A stretch of DNA of 64,000 nt, from contig NZ_CADFGP010000001.1 of the NCBI RefSeq assembly GCF_902833905.1, positions 124,001 to 188,000 on the forward strand, read 5' to 3'. Below the pieces are notes generated by a model. The model made no database searches and had not been told where the DNA came from. It saw only the letters and a list, made by a program, of their open reading frames with translations. Numbering within the stretch: position 1 is the first letter of the stretch; each line of letters opens with the position of its first letter. Shown in pieces: positions 42,463 through 50,814 of this stretch. The DNA is from Paraburkholderia tuberum STM678. GTDB lineage: Bacteria; Pseudomonadota; Gammaproteobacteria; Burkholderiales; Burkholderiaceae. The translations under genes and the position numbers were made by a program.

Positions 42463-43551
42463 ATGCTCTCGGGCCTATCGAAACTGCTGGACAAAGCATT
42501 TATCCTCGGCTTCTTTTTGCCGGCCCTGCTTGGCTTTACAGGCTTTCTCGCGGCAAACGCCGATATCCCGGCATTTTGCGATTTGCTACTCAAAGCGACC
42601 TCGGACAGCGACAAGGTTGGAAGCCTGTTCTCTTTCCTCATCATCGTATGGGTCCTATCGCTGATCCTGTTGGTATTGAACAACTGGTTTTATCAGGTCC
42701 TCGAAGGATACAAATGGCCATTCAATCGCGAGGCCTGGAAGCGCGATGAGCGAAATCGCCGCAATCGTCAGCTGGACCTCATAGAACGCCTCCGTACGGA
42801 ACTCGCTACAGAGAACAGTACAATCGAGCGGCTTAAAGCCTCAAAGGAATCATTGGAATACAGAAAGGCTGAATCGAACCGAGCCACCGTAAGGGCGAGG
42901 CTGTACCGCAACCAGGAGCGGAACGCCCGTGATTTCCCCCGGCATGAAAATCTCGTTCTTCCTACGGCCTTTGGGAACACGTTGCGTGCATTCGAGGGTT
43001 ACTCGAGCGAAGTCTATAAGGTTGACAGCATATTCGTATGGCCGCGTCTTCTTGCAGTCATCCCAAAGGACTATCAGGCAATCATCGCCGATGCGAGAGC
43101 GCCAGTCGACTTTCTGGTCGGACTCGTCGTTCTGGGTACCTTTACGTCCATCTTTACCTTGGTGCGAGCGATTGACATCTGGCTTGCCGACGGACTGGCC
43201 GGTAATTACCTGTTGGCGGATCTTTTTCAGAACGCTGCGATTGCGGCCGCCATTGCGGCAATTGCGTATCGGCTTGCGATTCTAGAGGCAAGAAGCTGGG
43301 GCGACGTTGTCAAATCAGCGTTTGACCTTTATCTGCCGGCACTCGCTGAGAAATTAGGTTTTGTTCTCCCGACGTCCCAGGCCGCACAGCGGGAGTTCTG
43401 GGCGGCATGGAGCACGCAGTTCCGCTTCCATGCACCGGCAAATACCGCGTGGTGGACACGTATCAAGCCGGTGACGCCAGCAGCAACGACGAAGGCGGAT
43501 TGGGAGGCGACAGACTCGGCAGGCGAAAGCGACGAGGTGCGCGGAGGTTGA
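42463..43551 (+). CDS. Unrecognised membrane protein with a central coiled coil (second gene of a pair)
   Basis: 362-aa protein. The N-terminus holds two hydrophobic segments (about residues 12-33 and 48-75, LGFFLPALLGFTGFLAAN and FLIIVWVLSLILLVLNNW). A highly charged helical region predicted to form a coiled coil follows (about 95-150, ERLRTELATENSTIERLKAS). Two more hydrophobic stretches are at about 215-240 (VGLVVLGTFTSIFTLV) and 255-280 (NAAIAAAIAAIAYRLAI). AAGGGA precedes ATG 42463. The layout suggests a membrane-anchored sensor or effector. Function unknown; a defence role is only a guess from the mosaic context. Confidence 0.7.
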   Translation: MLSGLSKLLDKAFILGFFLPALLGFTGFLAANADIPAFCDLLLKATSDSDKVGSLFSFLIIVWVLSLILLVLNNWFYQVLEGYKWPFNREAWKRDERNRRNRQLDLIERLRTELATENSTIERLKASKESLEYRKAESNRATVRARLYRNQERNARDFPRHENLVLPTAFGNTLRAFEGYSSEVYKVDSIFVWPRLLAVIPKDYQAIIADARAPVDFLVGLVVLGTFTSIFTLVRAIDIWLADGLAGNYLLADLFQNAAIAAAIAAIAYRLAILEARSWGDVVKSAFDLYLPALAEKLGFVLPTSQAAQREFWAAWSTQFRFHAPANTAWWTRIKPVTPAATTKADWEATDSAGESDEVRGG

Positions 43552-43660
43552 CTGTCGAATTCGCGATTCGTGTCGAGCAGAGCTTTTGCTTCCGGACTGA
43601 CAGCGACAGCGACCAGAGGCAATTGCGCTGCGTCTTATCCGACCTGGAGTTACGTGCATC

Positions 43661-43966
43661 ATGACGCCACAGTTCGATACCGATTTACGGACCAGACTGG
43701 TCAGGGTATATGGCCACGTGCAGGGGGTAGGTTACCGGCAGGCTTGCATCAACGAGGCCACGGCTCGAGGCATCACGGGTTGGGTGCGCAACCGGATGGA
43801 CGGTTCGGTCGAGGCTGTGTTGCAAGGACACGCTGAAGAACTCGAGCGAATCTGCGATTGGCTGGTTGACGGTGCCCATGCAGCTCTGGTGGACCGTCTG
43901 GAAGTCCAGGAACTATCGCCACCAGTAGCCAGGTTCGATGAATTCAAGCTCGCCGCGACGGTCTAG
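43661..43966 (+). CDS. acyP: Acylphosphatase
   Basis: 101-aa acylphosphatase, hydrolysing acyl phosphates such as carbamoyl- or acetyl-phosphate. The N-terminal signature VYGHVQGVGYRQAC holds the catalytic Arg, and GITGWVRNRMDGSVEAVLQG holds the catalytic Asn. GGAG lies 12 bases before ATG 43661. It is about 110 bp after the membrane-protein gene and may be read from the same promoter. Confidence 0.94.
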   Translation: MTPQFDTDLRTRLVRVYGHVQGVGYRQACINEATARGITGWVRNRMDGSVEAVLQGHAEELERICDWLVDGAHAALVDRLEVQELSPPVARFDEFKLAATV

Positions 43967-43990
43967 TTGAGTTGAGTCAACCCGCTCGCC

Positions 43991-44806
43991 CTAAGGCTTG
44001 AGTGCGGAAGCCAGAACGCAGCTCATCGGAAGCCTGAGGTCCCCAGTATCGCTGCGATACGCCTGCGCCTCGTGTGCGACGGCCCGTTCAATAGACGCTA
44101 GCGCGGCCGGCGTCTGCGCGTGTAGCAACGCGGAAACCCGCACGCCACCACGCAGGAGTGCATGAAAAGGTGTATTGGGAGCACGAAGCACGAGCGTGAG
44201 GTCCAACTCCCGCACCTCCGGTTGGACGAACCCGGCATCGAGTAACAGGCGCTTCGATTCCTCCCAATCGCTGAATCGGAAGAAGGGTGGTCCCGGCGGG
44301 ACGGGTACGTCGGTCGTCCCGTGCTCCTCGATCGCCTTCAACACCATGCCGAAGCCAACCGCCTTGTTCGGTGTCGCCCATACCGTGAAGGCGATTCTGC
44401 CGTTAGGTTGCAGTACACGAAACGCCTCCGCGAGTGCGCGCTCGGGGTGTGCAAAGTGCAACATTCCGAAGCTGATCCCCACCGCCGAGAAGCTTGCGTC
44501 GGGAAATGGCAAATCCTCCGCGTCGCCGACGCGGAACTCAAGTGCCGGAAAGACGCGTCTCGCCTTGTCGACCATCGCGACCGAGAAATCCACCCCGGCG
44601 ACATCCGCGCCGCTGCGCGCGGCGGCCGCCGCGAGATAGCCCGGGCCGCAGGCGACGTCGAGAAAACGGGCTCCCCGCCGAATGCAGAGGGTTTCGAGCA
44701 TGGCCTGGTTCGACTGGGCGGTCAAATCACCAAAATACTCATGATAGGCCTGCGCGACCCGCTCCCAACCTTCGTGCTCGAAGGTACTGAAGTCGAGTTG
44801 TCCCAT
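43991..44806 (-). CDS. Class I SAM-dependent methyltransferase
   Basis: 271-aa methyltransferase of the UbiE/Methyltransf_11 type. SAM site: FLDVACGPGYLAAAAARSG (motif I), GVDFSVAMVDKARRVFP (post-I acidic region), then VGDAEDLPFPDASFSAVGIS (motifs II and III) and LQPNGRIAFTVWATP. ATG 44806 is preceded by GGGGG. A GTG at 44818 would add four residues. The substrate is unknown. It is convergent with acyP. Confidence 0.9.
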   Translation of the reverse strand: MGQLDFSTFEHEGWERVAQAYHEYFGDLTAQSNQAMLETLCIRRGARFLDVACGPGYLAAAAARSGADVAGVDFSVAMVDKARRVFPALEFRVGDAEDLPFPDASFSAVGISFGMLHFAHPERALAEAFRVLQPNGRIAFTVWATPNKAVGFGMVLKAIEEHGTTDVPVPPGPPFFRFSDWEESKRLLLDAGFVQPEVRELDLTLVLRAPNTPFHALLRGGVRVSALLHAQTPAALASIERAVAHEAQAYRSDTGDLRLPMSCVLASALKP

Positions 44807-45106
44807 GCTTACCCCCACCGGTTTTACACGTTGGCAACCTTTAGCGCATGCCTATGTTCCTCGTAATCCGTATGTCTGGCTATCGGGGAAACAATCAGGC
44901 GGCGACAGAGACAGCGAACAAATGTGTGGTGCGACGCACAACCAACGTCGTCTAAAGCCGCCAGACTTTCGCGCGCGTCGGCGCTGGCTGACGCACCCCC
45001 ACGAACCAATACGCCTGCTTTCTCTCTGGCGCTTCGCATTTCAGCGCCAGGTCGCGAAACGCATCACTTGCGTTAGACTGGCTCGAGCAACCGGGAGGAG
45101 ACCTGG
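44807..45106. promoter_or_regulatory. Divergent intergenic region with inverted repeat
   Basis: 300 bp between the methyltransferase gene and the small gene at 45107. CTGGCGC (45026-45032) and GCGCCAG (45044-45050) form a 7-bp stem with an 11-base loop, about 55 bp before the start codon, so it could be an operator or an upstream structure. Confidence 0.4.
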
Positions 45107-45379
45107 ATGATACGCAAGACGCTTAATGCCTCGCAGCTTCAGCAGGAGGTCAGTCGGCGAATCCATCGACTGCAGGAAATCGTCGAGGATGGCGCGAAGA
45201 TTCGCGTGCCGCGGCCGCAATTGCAAGAGGCTGACAAGACAGGCTGCAACTGGAACATGACCCACTTCGGTAACGCGATCGGCTTCGAGCGCGACATCGA
45301 GGGCGTACTCAAGGCCATGCGTGCAGAATACAACCTCAGTACCGAAGTGAAGGACACCAACAACCCGTTCGGGGACTAG
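45107..45379 (+). CDS. Conserved small hypothetical protein
   Basis: 90-aa soluble protein starting MIRKTLNASQLQQEVSRRIH, with a strong GGGAGGAG site before ATG 45107. The middle reads IRVPRPQLQEADKTGCNWNM, and the C-terminus (AMRAEYNLSTEVKDTNN) is hydrophilic. It resembles short conserved proteins seen in Burkholderia genomes, but I cannot name a function. Its stop lies 9 bp from the end of the convergent CDF remnant. Confidence 0.75.
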   Translation: MIRKTLNASQLQQEVSRRIHRLQEIVEDGAKIRVPRPQLQEADKTGCNWNMTHFGNAIGFERDIEGVLKAMRAEYNLSTEVKDTNNPFGD

Positions 45380-45388
45380 TCGCGAAAG

Positions 45389-46110
45389 TTACAACCAGCG
45401 CGGCTCGCGCGTGAACGCCACCGTCAGCCAGCGGTCCGGGCCCGATTCGCCGATTGCGCGCGAGATCCTGTCGCGGATCTGATCGAGCTGGCGGACGCCG
45501 GCGTGCTCCATCGCCTCGGGCAACACGATATGCACCTCGACGAACAGGCCGCGGCCGACGCGCGTCGCGTAGTGCGAGTGCTTGACGAAGCCGTAGTAGG
45601 CGGTCAGTTGTTGCATCAGGTCGCGCAGTCCGCGCTCCAGATCCGGCGGCGTGATCAGCGACACTTCCTTGACCGCGCCGATCACGGTTCCGATCGGCAT
45701 CGGGATCAGGACGAGCGTCAGTAGTGCGAGCACGCCGGGGTCGATGTACGGTGTCAGGTGGCCGTGCCCGATTCGTTCGAGCAGCCATGCAATCGAAAAC
45801 GCCAGCAACAGCGCCGCGCTGACGCACGCCGACATCAGCCAGCTCTTGATGTCGAGCCCTATCAGTTCGGAGTCGATCGCGCGATTCACGCGCCGCTCGC
45901 GCAAGAACATGACGAAGGCGAACGTGGCAACCACCACTGCGTAGAAGACGCCCCAGCCGAACTCGAGCTCGTGGCCGCCGTCGAGCAGGCCTTTGAGCGC
46001 GTTGATGAAAGCGTAAAAGCACAGCACCGACAGCAGACTGCCGTTGAACACGAGCACGAGCGGTTCGATGTGCCAGAAGCCGTGCTGGAAGCGTCGACTG
46101 CTCTCTTGCC
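45389..46110 (-). pseudogene. CDF cation transporter, N-terminally truncated
   Basis: The frame reads RRFQHGFWHIEPLVLVFNGS, then FYAFINALKGLLDGGHELEF and a C-terminal cytoplasmic domain (VEVHIVLPEAMEHAGVRQLD), typical of cation diffusion facilitators that export divalent metals. The first 60 or so residues, carrying TM1 and its metal ligands, are missing: upstream of ESSRRFQ homology stops at the hairpin that follows aroQ. A GTG at 46057 gives a 222-aa product at best. Transport function is unlikely without TM1. It looks beheaded by the arrival of the aroQ operon. Confidence 0.75.
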
Positions 46111-46113
46111 GAA

Positions 46114-46136
46114 GCGGGCTCCATCGAGGAGCCCGC
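46114..46136 (-). terminator. Terminator-like hairpin downstream of aroQ
   Basis: GCGGGCTCC (46114-46122) and GGAGCCCGC (46128-46136) form a perfect 9-bp stem with a 5-base loop, 26 bp past the aroQ stop on the minus strand. No clear U-tract follows. It sits exactly at the broken end of the CDF gene. Confidence 0.65.
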
Positions 46137-46161
46137 GTGCTTCATGAATAGAGGAGCCGGC

Positions 46162-46608
46162 TCAGGTCTGGTTGCCCCACAGATCGTCAATCGCGCGGAT
46201 TGCCAGCAAGTATCCGTTTGCGCCAGCCCCGCAAATTACCGCGGTAGCCGCCACCGAAATCGTCGAGTGACGATATTCCTCCGAGCGTCGGTGGATGTTG
46301 GTGATATGCAATTCCACTACAGGTCGGCGGATGAGCTTGACTGCGTCGAGCACCGGAATCCGACCGAATGAAAAGCCGGCTGGATTGATGATCAGCGCGG
46401 CGTCCTGCAAGAACGCTTCCTGGATCCAGTCGATCAGCTCGCTTTCGCTGTTCGTTTGTCGGAATACGCAGTCGAACTCGAGGGCGTCGGCCAGCGCGAG
46501 GCAGTTCTGTTCGATGTCCTTCAGCGTAGTGCTGCCATAAAGATGAGGCTCCCGCGCGCCCAGCATGTTCAGGTTGGAGCCATTGAGGATGTAGAGTTTG
46601 CGAGTCAT
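46162..46608 (-). CDS. aroQ: Type II 3-dehydroquinate dehydratase
   Basis: 148-aa type II dehydroquinase converting 3-dehydroquinate to 3-dehydroshikimate. Motifs: LYILNGSNLNMLGAREPHLYG (catalytic Tyr), RQTNSESELIDWI, IINPAGF, and VELHITNIHRRSEEYRHS (catalytic His region), with GAGANGYLLAI near the end. It is coupled to a MHS-type MFS gene (4-bp gap) and linked to a divergent IclR regulator, which suggests a quinate/shikimate catabolic role rather than aromatic biosynthesis. The INPAGFSFGR variant differs from the more usual INPAAYTHTS. Confidence 0.9.
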   Translation of the reverse strand: MTRKLYILNGSNLNMLGAREPHLYGSTTLKDIEQNCLALADALEFDCVFRQTNSESELIDWIQEAFLQDAALIINPAGFSFGRIPVLDAVKLIRRPVVELHITNIHRRSEEYRHSTISVAATAVICGAGANGYLLAIRAIDDLWGNQT

Positions 46609-46612
46609 GGTG

Positions 46613-47956
46613 TCAGTGTGTAGAAGAGCGTTCCAGGGCCGTGTCTTTGGTTTCCCGGGATATTGCGATCATCAGGAAGGAGATCAGGTTCAGCGAGCCG
46701 CAGACCGCCACGATGGCCCAAGGGGAACCGTTAAAGGCATTGAGCAGCGCCACGGCGACGATTGGCATCGGGCCGCCGGTGAGCAGGTTGGCTCCCGAGT
46801 ACGACAGTGCGGATCCCGTGTAGCGCGCATCGGTCGGAAATGACTCGGCGAACCACACCGGCTGGATGCCGCTCTGGAACTGTGTGAAGCCGAGGAAGGC
46901 GCCCATCACGGCCATCGTCATGGCGATCGAGTTCTGGTTGAGAATCGGAAAGTAGATCAGGCAGCAGATCAGCGTGCAGAACGAGCCGATCATCAGCGCA
47001 CGTTTGCGTCCGATCCGATCGCTCAGATAACCGCCCGCCAGCGCTCCCGCGATGGCACAGACATTCGCAACCATCAGCAGCATGAAACCGGTCTGCTTTG
47101 GTACGCCGAGGTGTTTCGTCAGATAGCTGAGCGAGAAAACCACGATCAGATAAAACAGTGCGGCCGGGCCACAGAAGAACAGCGTCAGGCGAAGCGCGGT
47201 GCGCCAGTGATATTTGAAAACGGTGCCTAGCGGATTGGCAGCGCGTGTGGGCGAGCCACTCTTCCTGAGCGCCTCGAAGGCGGGTGTCTCGCTAACCTTC
47301 CTGCGGATGTAGATGCCCAGCAGCACCAGCACAAAGCTTGCGAGGAACGGGACTCGCCATCCCCAGGAGTCGAAGTCGTCCGATGAAAGCAACGCGGCCA
47401 GTGTAAAGAGCGAGAAGTTGGCGAGAATCTGGCTGAGTGGCGAGCAGATGCCAAGCAGGCCCGAATACCAACCGCGTCGGTTAGCAGACGCATGCTCGAC
47501 CGCCATCAGTTGCGCGCCCGTCGACTCGCCGCCAAGCGCGAATCCCTGGATGATGCGCAGTGTCACCAGCAACGTCGGCGCGAAGATGCCAACCTGGTGG
47601 TAAGTGGGCAACAGCCCCATCAGGAACGATGAAGCTCCCATTACCGACACGGTGATAAGCATCAGTTTGCGGCGTCCCCAACGGTCCCCGAGCATCCCGC
47701 AGATCACCGCGCCTAGCGGGCGTGCGGCCAGCCCTGCCCAGAAACTAGCCAACGACGCGAGCAACGAGGCGGTCGGGTCCAGCGATGGGAAAAACAGCTT
47801 TGGAAAGATCGTGGCCGCGACCACACCATACAGCGCGAAGTCGAACCATTCGAGCGCCGTTCCGACGGTTGCGCCTGCCACCGCCCGACGCGCCATCAAG
47901 TGAGCCTGCGCGGACTGTTGTTCCGCGGCAAGGCCTGAATCAGCAAAAAATGACAT
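46613..47956 (-). CDS. MFS transporter, metabolite:H+ symporter type
   Basis: 447-aa twelve-span permease of the MHS (ShiA/KgtP/ProP) group. Signatures: TALEWFDFALYGVVA at TM1, GDRWGRRKLML (MFS motif A), RIIQGFALGGESTGAQLMAVE in TM4-TM5 and GGYLSDRIGRKRAL in the second half. AGGAGA precedes ATG 47956; an earlier in-frame start at 48214 would run across the divergent regulator. With aroQ it probably imports quinate, shikimate or a related acid. Confidence 0.88.
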   Translation of the reverse strand: MSFFADSGLAAEQQSAQAHLMARRAVAGATVGTALEWFDFALYGVVAATIFPKLFFPSLDPTASLLASLASFWAGLAARPLGAVICGMLGDRWGRRKLMLITVSVMGASSFLMGLLPTYHQVGIFAPTLLVTLRIIQGFALGGESTGAQLMAVEHASANRRGWYSGLLGICSPLSQILANFSLFTLAALLSSDDFDSWGWRVPFLASFVLVLLGIYIRRKVSETPAFEALRKSGSPTRAANPLGTVFKYHWRTALRLTLFFCGPAALFYLIVVFSLSYLTKHLGVPKQTGFMLLMVANVCAIAGALAGGYLSDRIGRKRALMIGSFCTLICCLIYFPILNQNSIAMTMAVMGAFLGFTQFQSGIQPVWFAESFPTDARYTGSALSYSGANLLTGGPMPIVAVALLNAFNGSPWAIVAVCGSLNLISFLMIAISRETKDTALERSSTH

Positions 47957-48039
47957 GTTGTCTCCTGAATTCCTCATATGTCGAACCGTTCGTTTCTGGC
48001 GACGAACAAGTGCTATTGTTTGCGCTCGGAAAGCGAGGC

Positions 48040-48054
48040 GTTCCGCACCGGAAC
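48040..48054. promoter_or_regulatory. IclR operator candidate
   Basis: GTTCCGCACCGGAAC is a perfect palindrome with 6-bp arms and a 3-bp centre, located 30 bp before the IclR gene and 84 bp before the MFS gene. IclR-family proteins bind comparable TTCCG/CGGAA inverted repeats. The position suits control of both divergent genes. Confidence 0.55.
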
Positions 48055-48083
48055 TGCATTGCACATAATGAAAATCACGCGAA

Positions 48084-48869
48084 ATGTCGCTCAAAAACGG
48101 CCTGAGAATTCTTGATTTCCTGGCGACGCAAGCCGAAGGCGCGGGTCTTCTGGCGATTGCCGACGCTTTGTCCCTGCCCCGCAGCACGTGCCACCGCGTG
48201 CTCGCCGAGCTCATCGAAGGCGGCTATGTCAGGCAACTGGTCGATCACAGCCGCTACATTCTGACAATGCGTATGACGTCGAACGGGCTGGAATTCCTGA
48301 GCCTGACGGGCATCGCGGATATCGCCCAGCCGATCATCGAACGCGTCGCTGCGCAGACAGGTGAACTGGCGCGGCTGTCGTTGGTGGACGGCGAAGCAAT
48401 CATCTGGGTGGGGAAGGCGGACGGACAGCGCATCGGCTTTCGCTACGATCCTGACATGGGCCAGGCAGCACGACTTTCATGCACGTCGACCGGACACGCA
48501 TGGCTGATGACAATGACTGACGAACAGGCGGCGGCACTGGTTTTGAAGCAGGGTTTTGGACAGCCCAATGAGTTTGGACCCAATGCGCCGACGACGCTCA
48601 AGGCGCTGCTGGGCTTCCTGCACGCTGCGCGCGTGCGTGGCTACGCGATGATCGACGAGGTGTTTGCCCCGCGCATGTCAGCGGTGGCGGTGCCCGTGGT
48701 GAGCGGCTCGCGTTGCGTCGGCGTCATCAGTTTGGCCGGTCCGCGGGTGCGGCTGACGACCGAGAAGATTCACGAGTACTCGATGCTGTTGCGCGAGGCG
48801 GCGAATGAACTGGCCCAGCTAAGCAATATGGCGGGATTCCCGAGTCGGCCGCCGCTCGGCAAGGGATGA
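48084..48869 (+). CDS. IclR-family transcriptional regulator
   Basis: 261-aa regulator. The N-terminal winged HTH (NGLRILDFLATQAEGAGLLA, ADALSLPRSTCHRVLAELIE) is followed by an IclR effector domain (LARLSLVDGEAIIWVGKADG, DPDMGQAARLSCTSTGHAWL, GYAMIDEV, AVPVVSG). It diverges from the MFS-aroQ operon across 127 bp containing a perfect palindrome, so that operon is its probable target. The inducer is presumably a quinate-like acid. Confidence 0.9.
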   Translation: MSLKNGLRILDFLATQAEGAGLLAIADALSLPRSTCHRVLAELIEGGYVRQLVDHSRYILTMRMTSNGLEFLSLTGIADIAQPIIERVAAQTGELARLSLVDGEAIIWVGKADGQRIGFRYDPDMGQAARLSCTSTGHAWLMTMTDEQAAALVLKQGFGQPNEFGPNAPTTLKALLGFLHAARVRGYAMIDEVFAPRMSAVAVPVVSGSRCVGVISLAGPRVRLTTEKIHEYSMLLREAANELAQLSNMAGFPSRPPLGKG

Positions 48870-49117
48870 CGAGACACAAGTGTAAAGCCATCCGAGCGGC
48901 GAACTTCGTCCGCTTCGCGCCGAACTGCGGTCTCCGATACGTTGGCGCAGATGACCGAACGTCTTCCTGTCGGATGCGCAACTAACGGTCGGGCGCCATG
49001 CTGCCATCACACTCGGGCTTCGCCCCAAAACCCGCTGACAAAGGCGGCCACGACGACTTGCCGTCGCTGCGTTATGTCTGGTTGGCACCGGGATAGCACG
49101 CTTGCATCGAAGCGACT

Positions 49118-49245
49118 TCGCTTTCGTACAGCAAACACGTCGCTCATCTGCCGTGCCCGCTTTACTTCGTCACTGTGCAGATAGATCGACGTCGTCGATA
49201 CAGACGCGTGCCGCAGATAGCCGAAGTCGAACAGGAAGCGCAGCC
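49118..49245 (-). pseudogene. Tyrosine recombinase (phage-type integrase) C-terminal scrap
   Basis: The minus strand reads FDFGYLRHASVSTTSIYLHS, then DEVKRARQMSDVF. This corresponds to the HxLRH...GHxSxxTTxxYxH end of site-specific integrases, including the region of the catalytic Tyr. The upstream part of the domain is absent, so it is inactive. It marks the left edge of the phthalate region. Confidence 0.75.
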
Positions 49246-49532
49246 GTTGCGCGGCCGGGGCTGACCAGCCAAACGACCACTCGAATCCATCGGCGATCGT
49301 GCGCACGCACGCCCCGCGGCCCCGCGTCGGGCCAACGAGTTTTTCGACCTCAGAACGCAGTGATCTGTTGCCGCCATGATTTTCCCTTCGATAGACGATG
49401 AATCGATGCGATGGAGATCGGTGCGTGCGTCCAATCGGCGCCGGAGGAATGTCGTCTCAGGAAATGCTGGTTTCAGCCGTCAGGACTTCCGGAATCGGAA
49501 CTAGCATGCAGAACGGCATTTAAGGATTTTTG

Positions 49533-49556
49533 CCCCTCGGCGGGGGCTTTTCTAAT
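49533..49556 (+). terminator. Intrinsic terminator
   Basis: GCCCC (49533-49537) pairs with GGGGC (49544-49548) around a TCGGCG loop, then TTTTCT follows on the plus strand. A short but textbook rho-independent terminator between the integrase scrap and ophA1. Confidence 0.65.
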
Positions 49557-49607
49557 TGGGTGCGCTGGAGGCCTTCATGCGACGCGTTCGTACCCAGCCC
49601 GCGATGC

Positions 49608-50576
49608 TCAAAGATCGAGAACCAGCTCCGCGGATTTCGCACGCGACACGCAAACCATGATCTGCGTTTCTTTCTCGTCGTCGCGCAGCACGAGGTCCCG
49701 GTGATCCACCTCCCCTGAGCACAACGCTGTCTTGCACGAGCCGCAGGTGCCGCTTTCGCACGAACTCGGCACGCGCACGTTGGCGTCGCGCAGCACCTCG
49801 AGGATCGAGCGATTGGCGGGAATGTCGAACGACGTGCCGCTGCGCGAAAGCCGCACGGTGAACGGCGTGCTTTCGCGCGCATCCGCATTGCTTGCACCGA
49901 AGCTCTCGAAGTGCACCGTGCCCGACGGCCAGTGGCCGGTCATGTCCCGCACGGTGTCCATCAGCGCTTGCGGGCCGCAGCAGTACACGTGTTGCGCCGA
50001 CTTCGACCTCTCGAACACAGGCCAGAAGTCGAATGCTTTCGACGGGTCGCCGTGATCGTGATGAATCTTCACGTCCGAACGCCATTCGTCGCTGGTCAGT
50101 TCCTCGAAGAACGCCGTGCCTTCCTGATCGCGGGCGAGGTAATACAGCTTGAACGAGCGCAGGCCTTCCGCCCGCAACTGCCGTGCCATCGACAACATCG
50201 GCGTGATACCGATGCCGCCCGCGACGAGAACGAATGACTTTGCGCGCTCATCGAGGGGAAACTCGTTGCGGGGCAAAGAGACGTCCACGGTGCCGCCCTC
50301 GGCCGTATCGTCGATGAAGCTCATCGAACCGCCCCGTCCGTTGCTGTCACGCTTGACCGCGATGACGTAGCGATTGCGCTCCTGCGAGTCATTGCACAGC
50401 GAATAACTGCGTCGCGAACCGTTGGGCACCACGACGGTCAAGTTCGCGCCTGCCTCGAACGGCGGCAACGGTGCGCCTTGCGGGTCGGTCAGTTCAAAGC
50501 GCCAGACGTCGCGGGCGATCTTCTCCTTGCCAGCAATGTTCAGACGACGAAAACCGTCTTCCGATGGGGGCGTCAT
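49608..50576 (-). CDS. ophA1: Phthalate 4,5-dioxygenase reductase
   Basis: 322-aa FMN/NADH reductase with a C-terminal plant-type [2Fe-2S] ferredoxin domain, the architecture of phthalate dioxygenase reductase. The FMN-binding region is RRSYSLCNDSQERNRYVIAVK, the NAD region is FVLVAGGIGITPMLSMARQL and YCCGPQALM, and the iron-sulfur cluster is CESGTCGSCKTALCSGEVDH with a distal Cys in MVCVSRA. Excellent AAGGAGA before ATG 50576. It passes electrons to OphA2 (7 kb away, separate transcript). A copy of the ATTAGA-type palindrome lies 60 bp upstream. Confidence 0.93.
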   Translation of the reverse strand: MTPPSEDGFRRLNIAGKEKIARDVWRFELTDPQGAPLPPFEAGANLTVVVPNGSRRSYSLCNDSQERNRYVIAVKRDSNGRGGSMSFIDDTAEGGTVDVSLPRNEFPLDERAKSFVLVAGGIGITPMLSMARQLRAEGLRSFKLYYLARDQEGTAFFEELTSDEWRSDVKIHHDHGDPSKAFDFWPVFERSKSAQHVYCCGPQALMDTVRDMTGHWPSGTVHFESFGASNADARESTPFTVRLSRSGTSFDIPANRSILEVLRDANVRVPSSCESGTCGSCKTALCSGEVDHRDLVLRDDEKETQIMVCVSRAKSAELVLDL

Positions 50577-50635
50577 GTCTATCTCCTTCTGACCAGTCCA
50601 GTCTTGCATTGCATCAACATGGATTGCATATTATG

Positions 50636-50649
50636 ACTAGATCTCTAAT
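50636..50649. promoter_or_regulatory. oph operator candidate A
   Basis: ACTAGATCTCTAAT: half-sites ACTAGA and TCTAAT around a TC spacer. It matches the pattern ATTAGA-N2-TCTAAT with one mismatch and lies 60 bp upstream of ophA1. Confidence 0.65.
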
Positions 50650-50738
50650 TATGCAAGTCAAGGCGCACGATTTTTCGCGATCTTGCTCTCGGTATAAACC
50701 CGTCCTTGCCAGCGACATAAAGCCGCCGTAAGCTGAAT

Positions 50739-50752
50739 ATTAGAGCTCTAAT
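50739..50752. promoter_or_regulatory. oph operator candidate B
   Basis: ATTAGAGCTCTAAT, a perfect 14-bp palindrome, 63 bp upstream of the ophD start and on the ophD side of the ophA1-ophD divergent region. It is the best-conserved copy of the motif in the window. Confidence 0.72.
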
Positions 50753-50814
50753 TAAACGGTGAGAGGGACGCTGTTCCGGCCGGTATCCAGAGTGAAATTC
50801 GGAGAGATTCAGTC

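Larger units (their letters stand above)
48870..49607. other. 738-bp region holding an integrase scrap and a terminator
   Basis: No intact gene seen. It contains a recombinase C-terminal fragment on the minus strand (about 49118-49245) and a plus-strand terminator at 49533. A short plus-strand frame at 49449 with GGAGGA before it (MSSQEMLVSAVRTSGIG) runs only 24 codons to a stop and resembles no family with confidence. Confidence 0.5.

Noticed and set aside
46162..46608. aroQ as a biosynthetic housekeeping gene
   Set aside because: Coupling to an MHS permease and a divergent IclR gene fits catabolism better, although the enzyme chemistry is the same.
48870..49607. A tRNA as the integration target next to the integrase scrap
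   Set aside because: No T-loop (GGTTCGANNC-like) or acceptor-stem pairing was found in the region.
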